Shown here: positions 1-8,175 of the stretch, in pieces
How the letters are laid out: every line of letters begins with the position of its first letter
Position numbering within the stretch: the stretch's first letter is position 1
NCBI RefSeq assembly: GCF_028023875.1
Contig: NZ_JAQIPB010000002.1
Location: forward strand, 62,001-126,000
Direction of reading: 5' to 3'
DNA: 64,000 bases
DNA from: Xenophilus arseniciresistens
GTDB taxonomy: Bacteria > Pseudomonadota > Gammaproteobacteria > Burkholderiales > Burkholderiaceae_C
Translations under genes and position numbers: made by a program
The notes under the pieces: model-generated
What the model was told of the DNA's origin: nothing
Databases searched by the model: none
The model's input: only the letters and a program-made list of their open reading frames with translations

Positions 1-335
1 AAAGCCTCGCGCACGCCCTGTTCCAGGTCGGCGGGGAAAGGCTGGGCCTCGATCCAGCCGCGGATCTCGGCGCCGGCAGTCGCCAGTGCGCGCACGTCCT
101 CGATATCGAGCGTGGCCAGGCGCTGGCTGATGCGCTCGCTCAGGCCCTCGTGCGCCAGGAACTGGCGGAAGGCATGGGCGGTGGTCGCGAAGCCCGTGGG
201 CACGCGCACGCCCTGCGGCAGCTGCGAGATCATTTCGCCGAGGCTGGCGTTCTTGCCGCCGACCGCCTCGACATCGCTCATTCTCAGGTTCTCAAACGGT
301 ACGACCAGGGCGGTCGCTTCGAAGAGTGCAGACAT
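1..335 (-). CDS. ppsA: Phosphoenolpyruvate synthase, N-terminal part (3' end outside window)
   Basis: Phosphoenolpyruvate synthase converts pyruvate and ATP to PEP, AMP and phosphate in gluconeogenesis. Only about 111 N-terminal residues lie in the window; the gene runs off the left edge. The visible part begins [14 protein letters not shown] and contains [11 protein letters not shown] followed by [18 protein letters not shown], the conserved start of the PEP-utilising ATP-grasp domain. The ATG at 335 is preceded by GGAG about 8 bases upstream. The identity is strengthened by the divergent neighbour ppsR, whose product regulates this enzyme. Confidence 0.93.
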   Translation of the reverse strand, partial: MSALFEATALVVPFENLRMSDVEAVGGKNASLGEMISQLPQGVRVPTGFATTAHAFRQFLAHEGLSERISQRLATLDIEDVRALATAGAEIRGWIEAQPFPADLEQGVREA

Positions 336-528
336 GGGAAAGCTCCGGAGTTTAAAAACGGGGCGCACGCATGCAGACGGGCCAGCGGCACGATCGTTGT
401 CGTTGCTGTGGGTGCGCGGTGGGTCTGCATGGATGGGTGGGGGCAGGCACGGCGAGGTGCCGATAATGGCGGGATTGTAGGCGCGAGCTTTGCTTGCGCG
501 TGCAGGACTGACCCCCAGACAGGACCCT
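336..528. promoter_or_regulatory. ppsA/ppsR divergent intergenic region
   Basis: This 193-base spacer separates the two divergent genes and must hold both promoters. TACAAT read on the minus strand (474-479) could be the -10 for ppsA. GATAAT on the plus strand (462-467) could be the -10 for ppsR. No convincing -35 element was found for either, so these are weak calls. Confidence 0.35.
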
Positions 529-1350
529 ATGCGCACCCGCTCCGTCTTCTATGTCTCCGATGGCACCGGTATCACGGCCGAGACCTTCGGCAACGCCGTG
601 CTGAACCAGTTCGAGTTCAAGGCGCGCCATGTGCGGCTGCCGTTCACCGACACCGTGGACAAGGCGCATCAGGCCGTGCGGCAGATCAACCACACGGCCG
701 AGATCGAAGGCCTGCGGCCCATCGTGTTCACCACGCTGGCCAACATGGACGTACTGGAAGTGATCGAGACCGGCTGCAAGGGCATGCTGCTGGACATGTT
801 CGGCACCTTCGTGCGCCCGCTGGAAATCGAGCTGGCGATGAAGTCCAACCACCGCATCGGCCGCTTCTCCGACATCAGCAAGAGCAAGGAATACAACGCG
901 CGCATCGCGGCCATCGACTTCAGCCTCCAGCACGACGACGGCCAGAGCAACCGCGATCTCGAAGGCGCCGATGTGATCCTGGTGGGCGTGAGCCGCAGCG
1001 GCAAGACGCCGACCTCGCTGTATCTGGCCATGCAGCACGGCCTGAAGGCGGCCAACTACCCGCTGATCCCCGAGGATTTCGACCGCCGCCAGCTGCCGCC
1101 AGCGCTGGTGCCGCATCGCAAGAAGATCTTCGGCCTCACGATCCAGCCCGAGCGGCTGGCCGAGATCCGCAATGAGCGCCGGCCCAACTCACGCTACGCC
1201 AGCATCGAGAACTGCCGCCACGAAGTGAGCGAAGCCGAGGCCATGATGCGGCGCGCGGGGATCCGCTGGCTGTCGACCACGACCAAGTCCATCGAAGAGA
1301 TCGCGACCACCATCCTGCAGGAACTGCGGCCGGAGCGGCTGAGCTACTGA
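529..1350 (+). CDS. ppsR: PEP synthase regulatory protein (bifunctional kinase/pyrophosphorylase, DUF299)
   Basis: PpsR reversibly inactivates PEP synthase by ADP-dependent phosphorylation and reactivates it by Pi-dependent dephosphorylation. The 273-residue product has the usual family length. It starts [18 protein letters not shown], the typical N terminus, and carries the P-loop-like segment [16 protein letters not shown] about 150 residues in. The ATG at 529 is chosen over a TTG at 490 because the conserved N terminus begins there and AGGA lies just upstream. It is divergent from ppsA, its substrate gene, as in many Burkholderiales. Confidence 0.95.
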   Translation: MRTRSVFYVSDGTGITAETFGNAVLNQFEFKARHVRLPFTDTVDKAHQAVRQINHTAEIEGLRPIVFTTLANMDVLEVIETGCKGMLLDMFGTFVRPLEIELAMKSNHRIGRFSDISKSKEYNARIAAIDFSLQHDDGQSNRDLEGADVILVGVSRSGKTPTSLYLAMQHGLKAANYPLIPEDFDRRQLPPALVPHRKKIFGLTIQPERLAEIRNERRPNSRYASIENCRHEVSEAEAMMRRAGIRWLSTTTKSIEEIATTILQELRPERLSY

Positions 1351-1376
1351 GCGACGGCAATCCGCCGCCCTCTTCC

Positions 1377-1408
1377 AGCCTCGGCGCGGCACACCGCCGC
1401 GCCGGGCT
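1377..1408. terminator. Hairpin between convergent ppsR and ahpF
   Basis: A GC-rich inverted repeat has nine-base arms (1382-1390 and 1396-1404) around a five-base loop, extended by AGCC/GGCT across one bulged T. It lies between two converging stop codons, which fits a shared terminator, although no strong T run follows on either strand. Confidence 0.5.
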
Positions 1409-1415
1409 CAGGCGC

Positions 1416-2993
1416 TCACTGGGCAGGCGCCGTCGTGCGGATCAGGTGGTCGAAGGCGCTCAGTGCGGCCTTGGAGCCTTCGCCGGCCGCAATGACGATC
1501 TGCTTGTAGGGTGTCGTGGTCGCGTCGCCTGCGGCGAACACGCCCGGCACCGAGGTCTGGCCGCGCGCGTCGACCACGATCTCGCCGTGCTTGCTCAGCT
1601 CCACCGTGCCCTTGAGCCAGTCGGTGTTGGGCACCAGGCCGATCTGCACGAACACGCCTTCGAGTTCCACGCGATGAGCCTGGCCCGTGGCGCGGTCCTT
1701 GTAGTTCAGGCCGTTGACCTTGTCGGTGCCCGTGATCTCGGTGGTCTGGGCATTCACCACCACCACCACGTTGGGCAGGCTGCGCAGCTTGCGCTGCAGC
1801 ACCTCGTCGGCACGCAGCTTGGTGTCGAACTCGATCAGCGTCACATGGCCCACGATGCCGGCCAGGTCGATGGCCGCCTCCACGCCCGAGTTGCCGCCGC
1901 CGATCACGGCCACGCGTTTGCCCTTGAACAGCGGGCCGTCGCAGTGCGGGCAATAGGCCACGCCCTTGTTCTTGAACTCGGCCTCGCCGGGCACGTTGAT
2001 GTTGCGCCAGCGGGCGCCGGTGGACAGGATCACGGTCTTGCCCTGCAGCACGCCGCCATTGGCCAGCTTGACCTCGATCAGGCCGCCTGCGCTGCTGGCC
2101 GGCACCAGGCCTTCCGCGCGCTGCAGGTTCATGATGTCCACGTCATAGGCGCGGGTGTGGGCCTCCAGCGCGGCCGCGAACTTGGGGCCGTCGGTTTCCA
2201 CGACCGAGATGTAGTTCTCGATCGCCATCGTGTCGTTGACCTGGCCGCCGAAACGCTCGGCGGCGATGCCGGTGCGGATGCCCTTGCGTGCGGCGTACAC
2301 CGCGGCTGCGGCGCCGGCCGGGCCGCCGCCCACGATCAGCACGTCATAGGGTACCTTGGCCGAGAGCTTGGCCGCGTCGCGCGCGGCTGCGCCGGTGTCG
2401 AGCTTGCCGACAATCTCTTCGAGGCTGGTGTGGCCCGAGTGGAACATCTGACCGTTGAGAAACACCATGGGCACAGCCATGATCTCGCGGTCGGTCACCT
2501 CCTGCTGGAAGGCGCCACCTTCGATCACCGTGGTCTTCACGCGCGGATTCAGCACGGCCATCAGCGACAGGGCCTGCACCACGTCCGGGCAGTTGTGGCA
2601 GGTCAGGCTCATGTAGACCTCGAAGCTGAAGTCGCCTTCGAGCGCCTTGACCTGGTCGATCACGTCCTGTTCGACCTTGGGCGGATGGCCACCGGTCCAC
2701 AGCAACGCCAGCACCAGCGAGGTGAACTCGTGGCCCAGCGGCAGGCCCGCAAAGCGAAGCTGCTGCGCCTGCGCATCAGCACCGGTGCGCTGCAGGCTGA
2801 ACGAAGGCTTGCGTGCGTCGTTGCCGTCGGTGCGCAGCGTGATCTTGTCGCTGCGCAGGCTCTGGATCGTTTGCAGCAGCGCGTGCATGTCGCGCGAGGT
2901 CTCGCTGTCATCCAGGGAAGCCACCAGTTCGAACGGCTGAGAGACGCGCTCCAGATAGGCGCCGAGCTGGGTCTTGAGGTTGTCGTCGAGCAT
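1416..2993 (-). CDS. ahpF: Alkyl hydroperoxide reductase subunit F
   Basis: AhpF is the NADH-dependent flavoprotein that re-reduces the peroxiredoxin AhpC. The 525-residue product has the full family layout. A tandem thioredoxin-fold N-terminal domain carries the redox pair C132-x-x-C135 in TCHNCPD. Next comes the FAD-binding [11 protein letters not shown] at about residue 217. The thioredoxin-reductase-like disulfide YCPHCDGP lies at about residue 348, and a C-terminal [10 protein letters not shown] closes the FAD site. It lies 130 bases downstream of ahpC in the same direction, separated by a strong hairpin that probably lowers its expression relative to ahpC. Confidence 0.97.
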   Translation of the reverse strand: MLDDNLKTQLGAYLERVSQPFELVASLDDSETSRDMHALLQTIQSLRSDKITLRTDGNDARKPSFSLQRTGADAQAQQLRFAGLPLGHEFTSLVLALLWTGGHPPKVEQDVIDQVKALEGDFSFEVYMSLTCHNCPDVVQALSLMAVLNPRVKTTVIEGGAFQQEVTDREIMAVPMVFLNGQMFHSGHTSLEEIVGKLDTGAAARDAAKLSAKVPYDVLIVGGGPAGAAAAVYAARKGIRTGIAAERFGGQVNDTMAIENYISVVETDGPKFAAALEAHTRAYDVDIMNLQRAEGLVPASSAGGLIEVKLANGGVLQGKTVILSTGARWRNINVPGEAEFKNKGVAYCPHCDGPLFKGKRVAVIGGGNSGVEAAIDLAGIVGHVTLIEFDTKLRADEVLQRKLRSLPNVVVVVNAQTTEITGTDKVNGLNYKDRATGQAHRVELEGVFVQIGLVPNTDWLKGTVELSKHGEIVVDARGQTSVPGVFAAGDATTTPYKQIVIAAGEGSKAALSAFDHLIRTTAPAQ

Positions 2994-3037
2994 GGTGGAT
3001 TCCTTTCAATCTCGTGTATTTGGGGTTCGCACGGGCG

Positions 3038-3085
3038 AAAAAAAGCCGGACGGCATGGCGCAGGGCGCCATGACGCTGTCCGGCT
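3038..3085 (-). terminator. Rho-independent terminator between ahpC and ahpF
   Basis: Read on the minus strand, arms AGCCGGAC (3078-3085) and GTCCGGCT (3044-3051) enclose a second stem, ATGGCGC/GCGCCAT, and are followed directly by a run of seven T. This is a canonical intrinsic terminator placed inside the ahpC-ahpF operon. Confidence 0.85.
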
Positions 3086-3123
3086 GCTGAGCGCTCGGGC
3101 GCTCTGCCGTTGCCGGCGATTTC

Positions 3124-3699
3124 TTAGATCTTGCCGACCAGGTCCAGCGAAGGCGTCAGGGTCTTGGCGCCTTCCTTCCACTTGGCGGGGCAGACCTGGC
3201 CGGGGTTGGCGGCCGTGAACTGGGCAGCCTTGAGCTTGCGCAGGGTTTCAGACACGTCGCGGGCGATTTCGTTGGAGTGGATTTCCAGGGTCTTGATCAC
3301 GCCATCGGGGTTGATCACGAAGGTGCCGCGCAGTGCCAGGCCTTCTTCGGGGATGTGCACGCCGAAAGCGTTGGTCAGCGTGTGGGTCGGGTCGCCGACC
3401 AGGGGGAACTTGGCCTTGCCCACGGCGTCGGAGGTTTCGTGCCAGATCTTGTGCGAGAAGTGCGTGTCGGTGGTCACGATGTAGACCTCGGCACCGGCCT
3501 TCTGGAACTCGGCGTAGTTTTCAGCAGCGTCTTCGATCTCGGTCGGGCAGTTGAAGGTAAAGGCCGCCGGCATGAAGATCAGCACGGACCACTTGCCCTT
3601 CAGGCTTTCCTCGGTCACTTCGATGAACTCACCCTTGCCCGAACGGTTCACGTAGGCGGTGGTCTTGAAGGGTTGCACGGGGGTATTGATCAGGGACAT
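3124..3699 (-). CDS. ahpC: Alkyl hydroperoxide reductase subunit C (typical 2-Cys peroxiredoxin)
   Basis: AhpC reduces hydrogen peroxide, organic hydroperoxides and peroxynitrite in the cytoplasm and is recycled by AhpF. The product has 191 residues, close to the usual 187. The peroxidatic cysteine is C51 in FTFNCPTE (the family more often has FTFVCPTE). The resolving cysteine is C170 in PGQVCPAKW. It begins MSLINTPVQPFK, the standard AhpC start. The upstream region holds a good -10 and an OxyR-like half site. It is the first gene of the ahpC-ahpF unit. Confidence 0.97.
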   Translation of the reverse strand: MSLINTPVQPFKTTAYVNRSGKGEFIEVTEESLKGKWSVLIFMPAAFTFNCPTEIEDAAENYAEFQKAGAEVYIVTTDTHFSHKIWHETSDAVGKAKFPLVGDPTHTLTNAFGVHIPEEGLALRGTFVINPDGVIKTLEIHSNEIARDVSETLRKLKAAQFTAANPGQVCPAKWKEGAKTLTPSLDLVGKI

Positions 3700-3737
3700 T
3701 GCGCTTCCTAGTTGGTCAGTGAAACAAACGAGTGTTC

Positions 3738-3779
3738 ATTATATGCATCGCCGAACATTTATTGATAGAAATAATCTAT
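3738..3779 (-). promoter_or_regulatory. ahpC promoter with OxyR-like site
   Basis: On the minus strand a perfect TATAAT (3738-3743) lies about 38 bases upstream of the ahpC ATG. Upstream of it, 3765-3779 reads ATAG-N7-CTAT, which matches the outer bases of an OxyR half motif; it lies about where the -35 would be or just above. A second half site is not clear. Recognition rests on the known OxyR consensus. Confidence 0.55.
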
Positions 3780-3988
3780 TCCATGGCGGCGCATTGACTA
3801 TGAGTGCGGCCAATGACAGGCCCGAGGCGGCGCCGCATTTGGCCCGCGCCATGACATGAGCGCAGCGGGTTGAGAACCGCACTCAGCCTCACACGCATGC
3901 AGACCGCAAATGCAGGGGCTTGGCTTGAGCCGGCCATGCGCGACTCGGACAATCGGCCGCATCCGCCCATACGAAAAGAGAGAACACC

Positions 3989-4465
3989 ATGAAAGGCGAC
4001 CCGAAAGTCATCGAGCATCTTCAGGCCCAGCTCAAGAACGAGCTCACGGCCATCAACCAGTACTTCCTGCACTACCGCATGCTCAAGCACTGGGGCCTGG
4101 ACAAGCTGGCGAAGAAGGAATACGACGAATCCATCGGCGAGATGAAACACGCCGACAAGCTGATGGACCGCATCTTCATGCTGGACGGCCTGCCCAACCT
4201 CCAGGACCTGGCCAAGCTGCAAGTCGGCGAGGACGTGCCCGAGATCCTCGAATGCGATCTGCGCAGCGAGCAAGGCGCACAGGCCACCATCAAGGCCGGC
4301 ATCGCCCACTGCGAATCGGTGCGCGACTATGTCTCGCGCGATCTGCTGCAGGGCATCCTGGACGACACCGAAGAGCACATCGACTTCCTTGAAACGCAGA
4401 TCGATCTAGTCGCCAAGGTCGGCATCCAGAACTACCTGCAATCCCAAATGGCCGAAGCCGACTGA
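3989..4465 (+). CDS. bfr: Bacterioferritin
   Basis: Bacterioferritin is a 24-mer haem-containing iron-storage cage with a di-iron ferroxidase centre. The 158-residue product is the standard length and begins MKGDPKVIEHLQ. The haem ligand Met52 is present in GEMKHADKLMD, and ferroxidase residues appear in NELTAINQYF (near E18) and in DDTEEHIDFLE. No bacterioferritin-associated ferredoxin gene is adjacent. Its position beside ahpCF suggests a shared oxidative-stress and iron-handling context. A purine-rich AAAGAGAGAA lies upstream of the ATG. Confidence 0.97.
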   Translation: MKGDPKVIEHLQAQLKNELTAINQYFLHYRMLKHWGLDKLAKKEYDESIGEMKHADKLMDRIFMLDGLPNLQDLAKLQVGEDVPEILECDLRSEQGAQATIKAGIAHCESVRDYVSRDLLQGILDDTEEHIDFLETQIDLVAKVGIQNYLQSQMAEAD

Positions 4466-4484
4466 TCGATCTCGCGGCTGAGAA

Positions 4485-4530
4485 AAGCAGAAGCCCCGCC
4501 ACCGGCGAACCGGTGGCGGGGCTTCTGCTT
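4485..4530. terminator. Bidirectional terminator between bfr and metQ
   Basis: A perfect 21-base inverted repeat (4485-4505 and 4510-4530) with a CGAA loop lies between converging bfr and metQ. The arms begin with A and end with T residues, so it can act for both transcripts. Confidence 0.85.
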
Positions 4531-4541
4531 TGGGCCAGCAA

Positions 4542-5354
4542 TTACTGCAGGAAAGCCGGCTTGGCGTAGCCTTGGAACTTGCTGTCCACCACCGCCTTGA
4601 ACTCGGGCGAGCGGTAGGCCTCCACCAGGTCCTTGGCCCAGGCGCTGTTCTTGTCGGCGGTCTTCACGGCCACCACATTGAGGTAGTGGTCGGGCGTCTT
4701 TTCCAGCGTCACGGCCTCGGTCAGCTTCAGGCCCGAGGAGATGGCGAAGTTGCCGTTGATGATGGCGTACTCGGTGTCACCCAGCGAACGCGGCAGTTGC
4801 GCGGCCTCCAGCGGAATGAGCTTGAGCTTGCGCGGGTTGGTGGCCAGATCCTTTTCGCTCACGCGCAGCGGGTCGATGCCGTCCTTGATCGTGACCAGCT
4901 TGTTCTGTTGCAGCAGCAGCAGCGCGCGGGCCAGGTTGCTCGGGTCGTTGGGTAAGGTCACGCGGTCGCCTTCCTTGGCTTCGGCCAGGCTCTTGCGCTT
5001 GTTCGAGTACACACCCATGGGCGCGATGGGGCCCTGCACCAGCTCGGTGATGTCCAGCTTCTGGTCGGCCGCGAACTTCTTCAGGTAGACCAGATGCTGG
5101 AAGAAGTTGGCGTCCAGCGAGCCCTGGGCCAGCGCCAGGTTGGGCTGCACGTAGTCGTTGAATTCGACCACGCGCACCTTGTAGCCCTTCTTCTGCAGGA
5201 TCGGCACGATGCCTTGCTTGAGCTGGTCGACGTTGGAGCCGGCGGTGCCGCCGATGACCAGTTCCTTCTTGGCCGCTTGAGCCTGCGCATGCAGCGGCAG
5301 ACCACCCAGGCTCAGGGCGGCGACGGACAGGGCGATGAGGGAACGACGAAGCAT
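4542..5354 (-). CDS. metQ: MetQ/NlpA-family substrate-binding protein of a methionine-type ABC importer
   Basis: This periplasmic protein binds methionine or a related compound and delivers it to MetNI. The 270-residue product has a signal peptide ending around PLHAQAQA, then ELVIGGTAGSNVDQLK and NDYVQPNLALAQGSLDANFFQH, the NlpA-family signature region. No cysteine follows the signal peptide, so it is probably a soluble periplasmic protein rather than the usual lipoprotein. It is the last gene of metN-metI-metQ, 89 bases after metI. The exact substrate is inferred from family membership only. Confidence 0.9.
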   Translation of the reverse strand: MLRRSLIALSVAALSLGGLPLHAQAQAAKKELVIGGTAGSNVDQLKQGIVPILQKKGYKVRVVEFNDYVQPNLALAQGSLDANFFQHLVYLKKFAADQKLDITELVQGPIAPMGVYSNKRKSLAEAKEGDRVTLPNDPSNLARALLLLQQNKLVTIKDGIDPLRVSEKDLATNPRKLKLIPLEAAQLPRSLGDTEYAIINGNFAISSGLKLTEAVTLEKTPDHYLNVVAVKTADKNSAWAKDLVEAYRSPEFKAVVDSKFQGYAKPAFLQ

Positions 5355-5443
5355 GGAAATTCCAGAGTGAGGGAGAAAGAAAAGGGAAAGGCTTGCGCGC
5401 GCGGCGCCAGCGCAGCGCGCGAGCCGGGCCTGTTGTGGATCAA

Positions 5444-6106
5444 TCAGCGCTTGTCCAGGCGCTGGGCGATGTGGTTGCCCAGGAACTGGATGATCTGCAC
5501 CAGCACGATCAGCAACGCCACGGTGAGCAGCATCACGTCGGTCTGGAAGCGGTAGTAGCCGTAGCGGATCGCCAGGTCACCGATGCCGCCGCCGCCCACC
5601 ACGCCGGCCACGGCCGAGTAGGACAGGAAGCTCACCGCCAGCACCGTCAGCGCCAGCACCAGGCCCGAGCGCGACTCGCGCACCAGCACGCGCCAGACGA
5701 TCTGCAGCTCCGACGCGCCCATGGCATGGGCCGCCTCGATCACGCCGCGCGGCACTTCGCGGATGCACTGGTCCACCAGCCGTGCGAAGTACGGAATGGC
5801 GGCCACCGACAGCGGCACCGCCGCGGCCAGCGGTCCGATGGAAGTGCCTGCCACGATGCGCGTGAACGGCACCAGCGCCACCAGCAGGATGATGAAGGGG
5901 AAGGAGCGGACCGTGTTGACGATCCAGTTCAGCACCAGGTACAGCGGCCGGTTCTCCAGCGACTGACCCGGGCCCAGCAGAAAGATCAGCACACCCAGCG
6001 GACCGCCGATGACCACGGCAGCCGACAGGCCGATGGCCAGCATCAGGAAGGTCTGGCCGGCAGCCAGCCACAGCTCGGGCAGGATGGCGACGATGTTTTC
6101 AGACAT
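5444..6106 (-). CDS. metI: MetI-type ABC transporter permease
   Basis: This is the inner-membrane permease of the methionine-type importer. The 220-residue product starts [20 protein letters not shown] and has about five hydrophobic spans. The EAA-loop region is seen in EVPRGVIEAAHAMGASELQI, which contacts the ATPase, followed by LVLALTVLAVSFLSYSAVAG. The ATG at 6106 is preferred to a far upstream start because it gives the usual MetI length (217 in E. coli) and overlaps the metN stop by 8 bases, indicating translational coupling. Confidence 0.93.
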   Translation of the reverse strand: MSENIVAILPELWLAAGQTFLMLAIGLSAAVVIGGPLGVLIFLLGPGQSLENRPLYLVLNWIVNTVRSFPFIILLVALVPFTRIVAGTSIGPLAAAVPLSVAAIPYFARLVDQCIREVPRGVIEAAHAMGASELQIVWRVLVRESRSGLVLALTVLAVSFLSYSAVAGVVGGGGIGDLAIRYGYYRFQTDVMLLTVALLIVLVQIIQFLGNHIAQRLDKR

Positions 6107-7010
6107 GGGCAGCACCTCCGGCCACGCGCAGCGCGGCAGGCACGCCTGCGGCCTCCTGCGCCAGTTCCAGATCGAGCGCGGCTTCGCGCGCACGGCGGCG
6201 CACCAGCGCATCCAGTTCGCGGCCCAGCACCGTCAGGCGCTCGGCGGCAGGCTCGCGCACGGCGAACTGCTCCACCACCTGACCCTGCTCCACCACGGCC
6301 ACATGGCGGCACAGTGCCTCCACCACCGAGAGTTCATGCGTAACGATCACGATGGTCACGCCCAGCTTCTGGTTGATCTCGCGCAGCGTGTCGAGGATGG
6401 ACTGCGTGGTCTCGCTGTCCAGTGCGGAGGTGGGCTCGTCGCACAGCAGCACCTGCGGACGCGGCGCCAGCGCGCGCGCAATGGCCACGCGCTGCTTCTG
6501 GCCGCCCGAGAGCTGGGCCGGATAGCTGTGGACCTTGTCTTCCAGCCCCACCAGCGCCAGGCATTCACGCACGCGCGCGTCGATGTCGGCCGTGGCGTTG
6601 CGGCCGTGGATGCGCAGCGGGAAGGCCACGTTCTCGAACACCGTGGCGTTCTGCAGCAGGTTGAACTGCTGGAAGATCATGCCGATGTTCTGGCGCGTCT
6701 CGCGCAGTTGCGCGCGCGAAAGCGCGGTGAGGTCGCGCCCGCCCACGCGCACCTGGCCCGCGTCGGGGCGCTCCAGCAGGTTGATCAGGCGCAGCAGCGT
6801 GGACTTGCCGGCGCCGCTCTTGCCAATGAGGCCGAACACGTCGCCCGCGGCAATGTCCAGCGAGACGGAACACACGGCATCGAAGCGCTGCCCGTTGGGC
6901 AACTGGAAGGTTTTTTGCACCGCCTGCAGGCGGATGACCGGCTCGGTCGCGGCACCAGCAGCCAAAGGGCTGGCGCCCGCGCCGCGCAAGGGAACGGGAT
7001 GGGCTGTCAT
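6099..7010 (-). CDS. metN: MetN-type ABC transporter ATP-binding protein
   Basis: This is the ATPase of the importer. The 303-residue product contains Walker [10 protein letters not shown], signature [15 protein letters not shown], Walker [12 protein letters not shown] and the H-loop IVIVTHE. E. coli MetN has 343 residues including a C-terminal NIL (ACT-like) domain that binds methionine for transinhibition. Here the C-terminal tail is short and Ala/Arg-rich and does not look like NIL. The ATG at 7010 is chosen over an upstream TTG at 7034. It heads the operon. Confidence 0.9.
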   Translation of the reverse strand: MTAHPVPLRGAGASPLAAGAATEPVIRLQAVQKTFQLPNGQRFDAVCSVSLDIAAGDVFGLIGKSGAGKSTLLRLINLLERPDAGQVRVGGRDLTALSRAQLRETRQNIGMIFQQFNLLQNATVFENVAFPLRIHGRNATADIDARVRECLALVGLEDKVHSYPAQLSGGQKQRVAIARALAPRPQVLLCDEPTSALDSETTQSILDTLREINQKLGVTIVIVTHELSVVEALCRHVAVVEQGQVVEQFAVREPAAERLTVLGRELDALVRRRAREAALDLELAQEAAGVPAALRVAGGAAHV

Positions 7011-7063
7011 GGAGGAAGCGGCAGGCGGCCCCAAAGGCGGGGCCCCAAAGACGCCGGCCGCAG

Positions 7064-7121
7064 TTCACAGAAAGTGGCTATTGTCGCTTTCTGTGAACGA
7101 TCAGCGAACGAACCATTCGTT
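7064..7121 (-). promoter_or_regulatory. Two palindromes upstream of metN
   Basis: TTCACAGAAAG (7064-7074) and CTTTCTGTGAA (7087-7097) form a perfect 11-base inverted repeat 12 bases apart. A second dyad, AACGAA-cca-TTCGTT (7107-7121), lies next to it. They lie 54-111 bases upstream of the metN start and look like protein-binding operators or an RNA hairpin. They match no methionine riboswitch or MetJ box that I recognise. Confidence 0.5.
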
Positions 7122-7162
7122 AGCTGCTTATTCCCAAGCGCCAGCGCGCGCTGGCGGCCCGT

Positions 7163-8050
7163 TCAACCAGCTTTCTGGAACAGCTTGATCACGCTGGAGA
7201 AGTCCAGCGCGCCATGCCCGCCCAGGCTGTGCGCCGCATAGAGGTTGCGCGCCATGCCGCCCAGCGGGGTGGCGGCCTTGACGGCGGTGGCGTTCTCCTG
7301 CGCCAGACCCAGGTCCTTGAGCATCAGGTCGGTGCCGAAGCCGCCCGCATAGCCCTTGGACGCGGGCGCGTTCTCCATCACGCCGGGCAGCGGGTTGTAC
7401 TTCTCGAGCGCCCAGTTGCCGCCCGAGCTGCGGCGCATGATCTCGGACAGCACCTTGGGGTCGAGTCCGTTGGCCACGCCCAGCGCGATGGCTTCCGAGG
7501 TGCCGACCATCAGGATGCCCAGGAGCATGTTGTTGCAGATCTTGGCCGTCTGCCCGGCCCCTGCCCCGCCCGCGTGGAAGATGTTGGCGCCCATCTTTTC
7601 GAGCAGCGGGCGCGCGCGTTCCAGGTCGGCTTCGCTGCCACCCACCATGAAGGTCAGCGTGCCCGCGATCGCGCCGCCCGTGCCGCCCGAAACGGGCGCA
7701 TCGATCACGGCGATGCCACGCGCGGCGCCCGCCTCGGCCAGCTTGCGCGAGGTGCCGGCGGCGATGGTGCTGCTGTCGATGACCAGCGCGCCTGGCGCCA
7801 GCTTCGCGAGCAGGCCGCCTTCGCCCAGGTACAGCGATTCCACGTGCTGGCTGGCCGGCAGCATGCTGACAACGGCCTCGGCCCCCGCCACGGCACCCGC
7901 GGCCGAATCGGCAATGGGCACACCCTGCGCACGCAGCGTCTCACACGCCGCGCTCGACAGGTCGAAGGCGCTGACGCTGTGGCCGGCCTTGTGCAGGTTC
8001 AGTGCCATGGGGCCGCCCATGTTGCCCAGGCCGATGAATGCGATCTTCAT
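7163..8050 (-). CDS. mmsB: 3-hydroxyisobutyrate dehydrogenase
   Basis: This NAD-dependent enzyme oxidises 3-hydroxyisobutyrate to methylmalonate semialdehyde in valine degradation. The 295-residue product begins MKIAFIGLGNMGG, the family dinucleotide-binding start. It has the substrate-binding DAPVSGGT at residues 118-125 and catalytic Lys170 in AGQTAKICNNMLLG. The start at 8050 is fixed by this conserved N terminus. It is the last gene of the valine cluster, 125 bases after the hydrolase gene and separated from it by a long inverted repeat. Confidence 0.94.
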   Translation of the reverse strand: MKIAFIGLGNMGGPMALNLHKAGHSVSAFDLSSAACETLRAQGVPIADSAAGAVAGAEAVVSMLPASQHVESLYLGEGGLLAKLAPGALVIDSSTIAAGTSRKLAEAGAARGIAVIDAPVSGGTGGAIAGTLTFMVGGSEADLERARPLLEKMGANIFHAGGAGAGQTAKICNNMLLGILMVGTSEAIALGVANGLDPKVLSEIMRRSSGGNWALEKYNPLPGVMENAPASKGYAGGFGTDLMLKDLGLAQENATAVKAATPLGGMARNLYAAHSLGGHGALDFSSVIKLFQKAG

Positions 8051-8119
8051 GCTTTGACTCCGTGCTTCTTTTCCAAAAAAGAGGGATCGCCGGCCGTGTT
8101 CCGAAGGGCCGGGGCTCAA

Positions 8120-8174
8120 AGGCTGAGAGTTTTTTGGCCGTGCACGGCGGGCATGGGCGAAAGACTCTCAGCCT
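8120..8174. repeat. 11-base inverted repeat between hydrolase gene and mmsB
   Basis: AGGCTGAGAGT (8120-8130) and ACTCTCAGCCT (8164-8174) are perfectly complementary across a 33-base loop that contains a run of six T on the plus strand. The right arm lies next to the stop codon of the upstream hydrolase gene. It could be a transcript-end hairpin or a processing site; it is not a classical terminator. Confidence 0.45.
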
Positions 8175-8175
8175 C

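Noticed and set aside
352-1116. 254-codon open frame on the minus strand opposite ppsR
   Set aside because: It is a GC-driven shadow of ppsR, rich in His, Ala and Gly with no family signature.
1446-3218. 590-codon open frame opposite ahpF
   Set aside because: Shadow of ahpF; low-complexity HVG/ARG-type sequence and no motif.
3910-4392. Open frame overlapping bfr in another frame
   Set aside because: bfr has complete family motifs; the overlap frame has none.
7064-7121. SAM riboswitch or MetJ operator upstream of metN
   Set aside because: No SAM-I, SAM-II or MetJ consensus is present; only simple dyads are seen.
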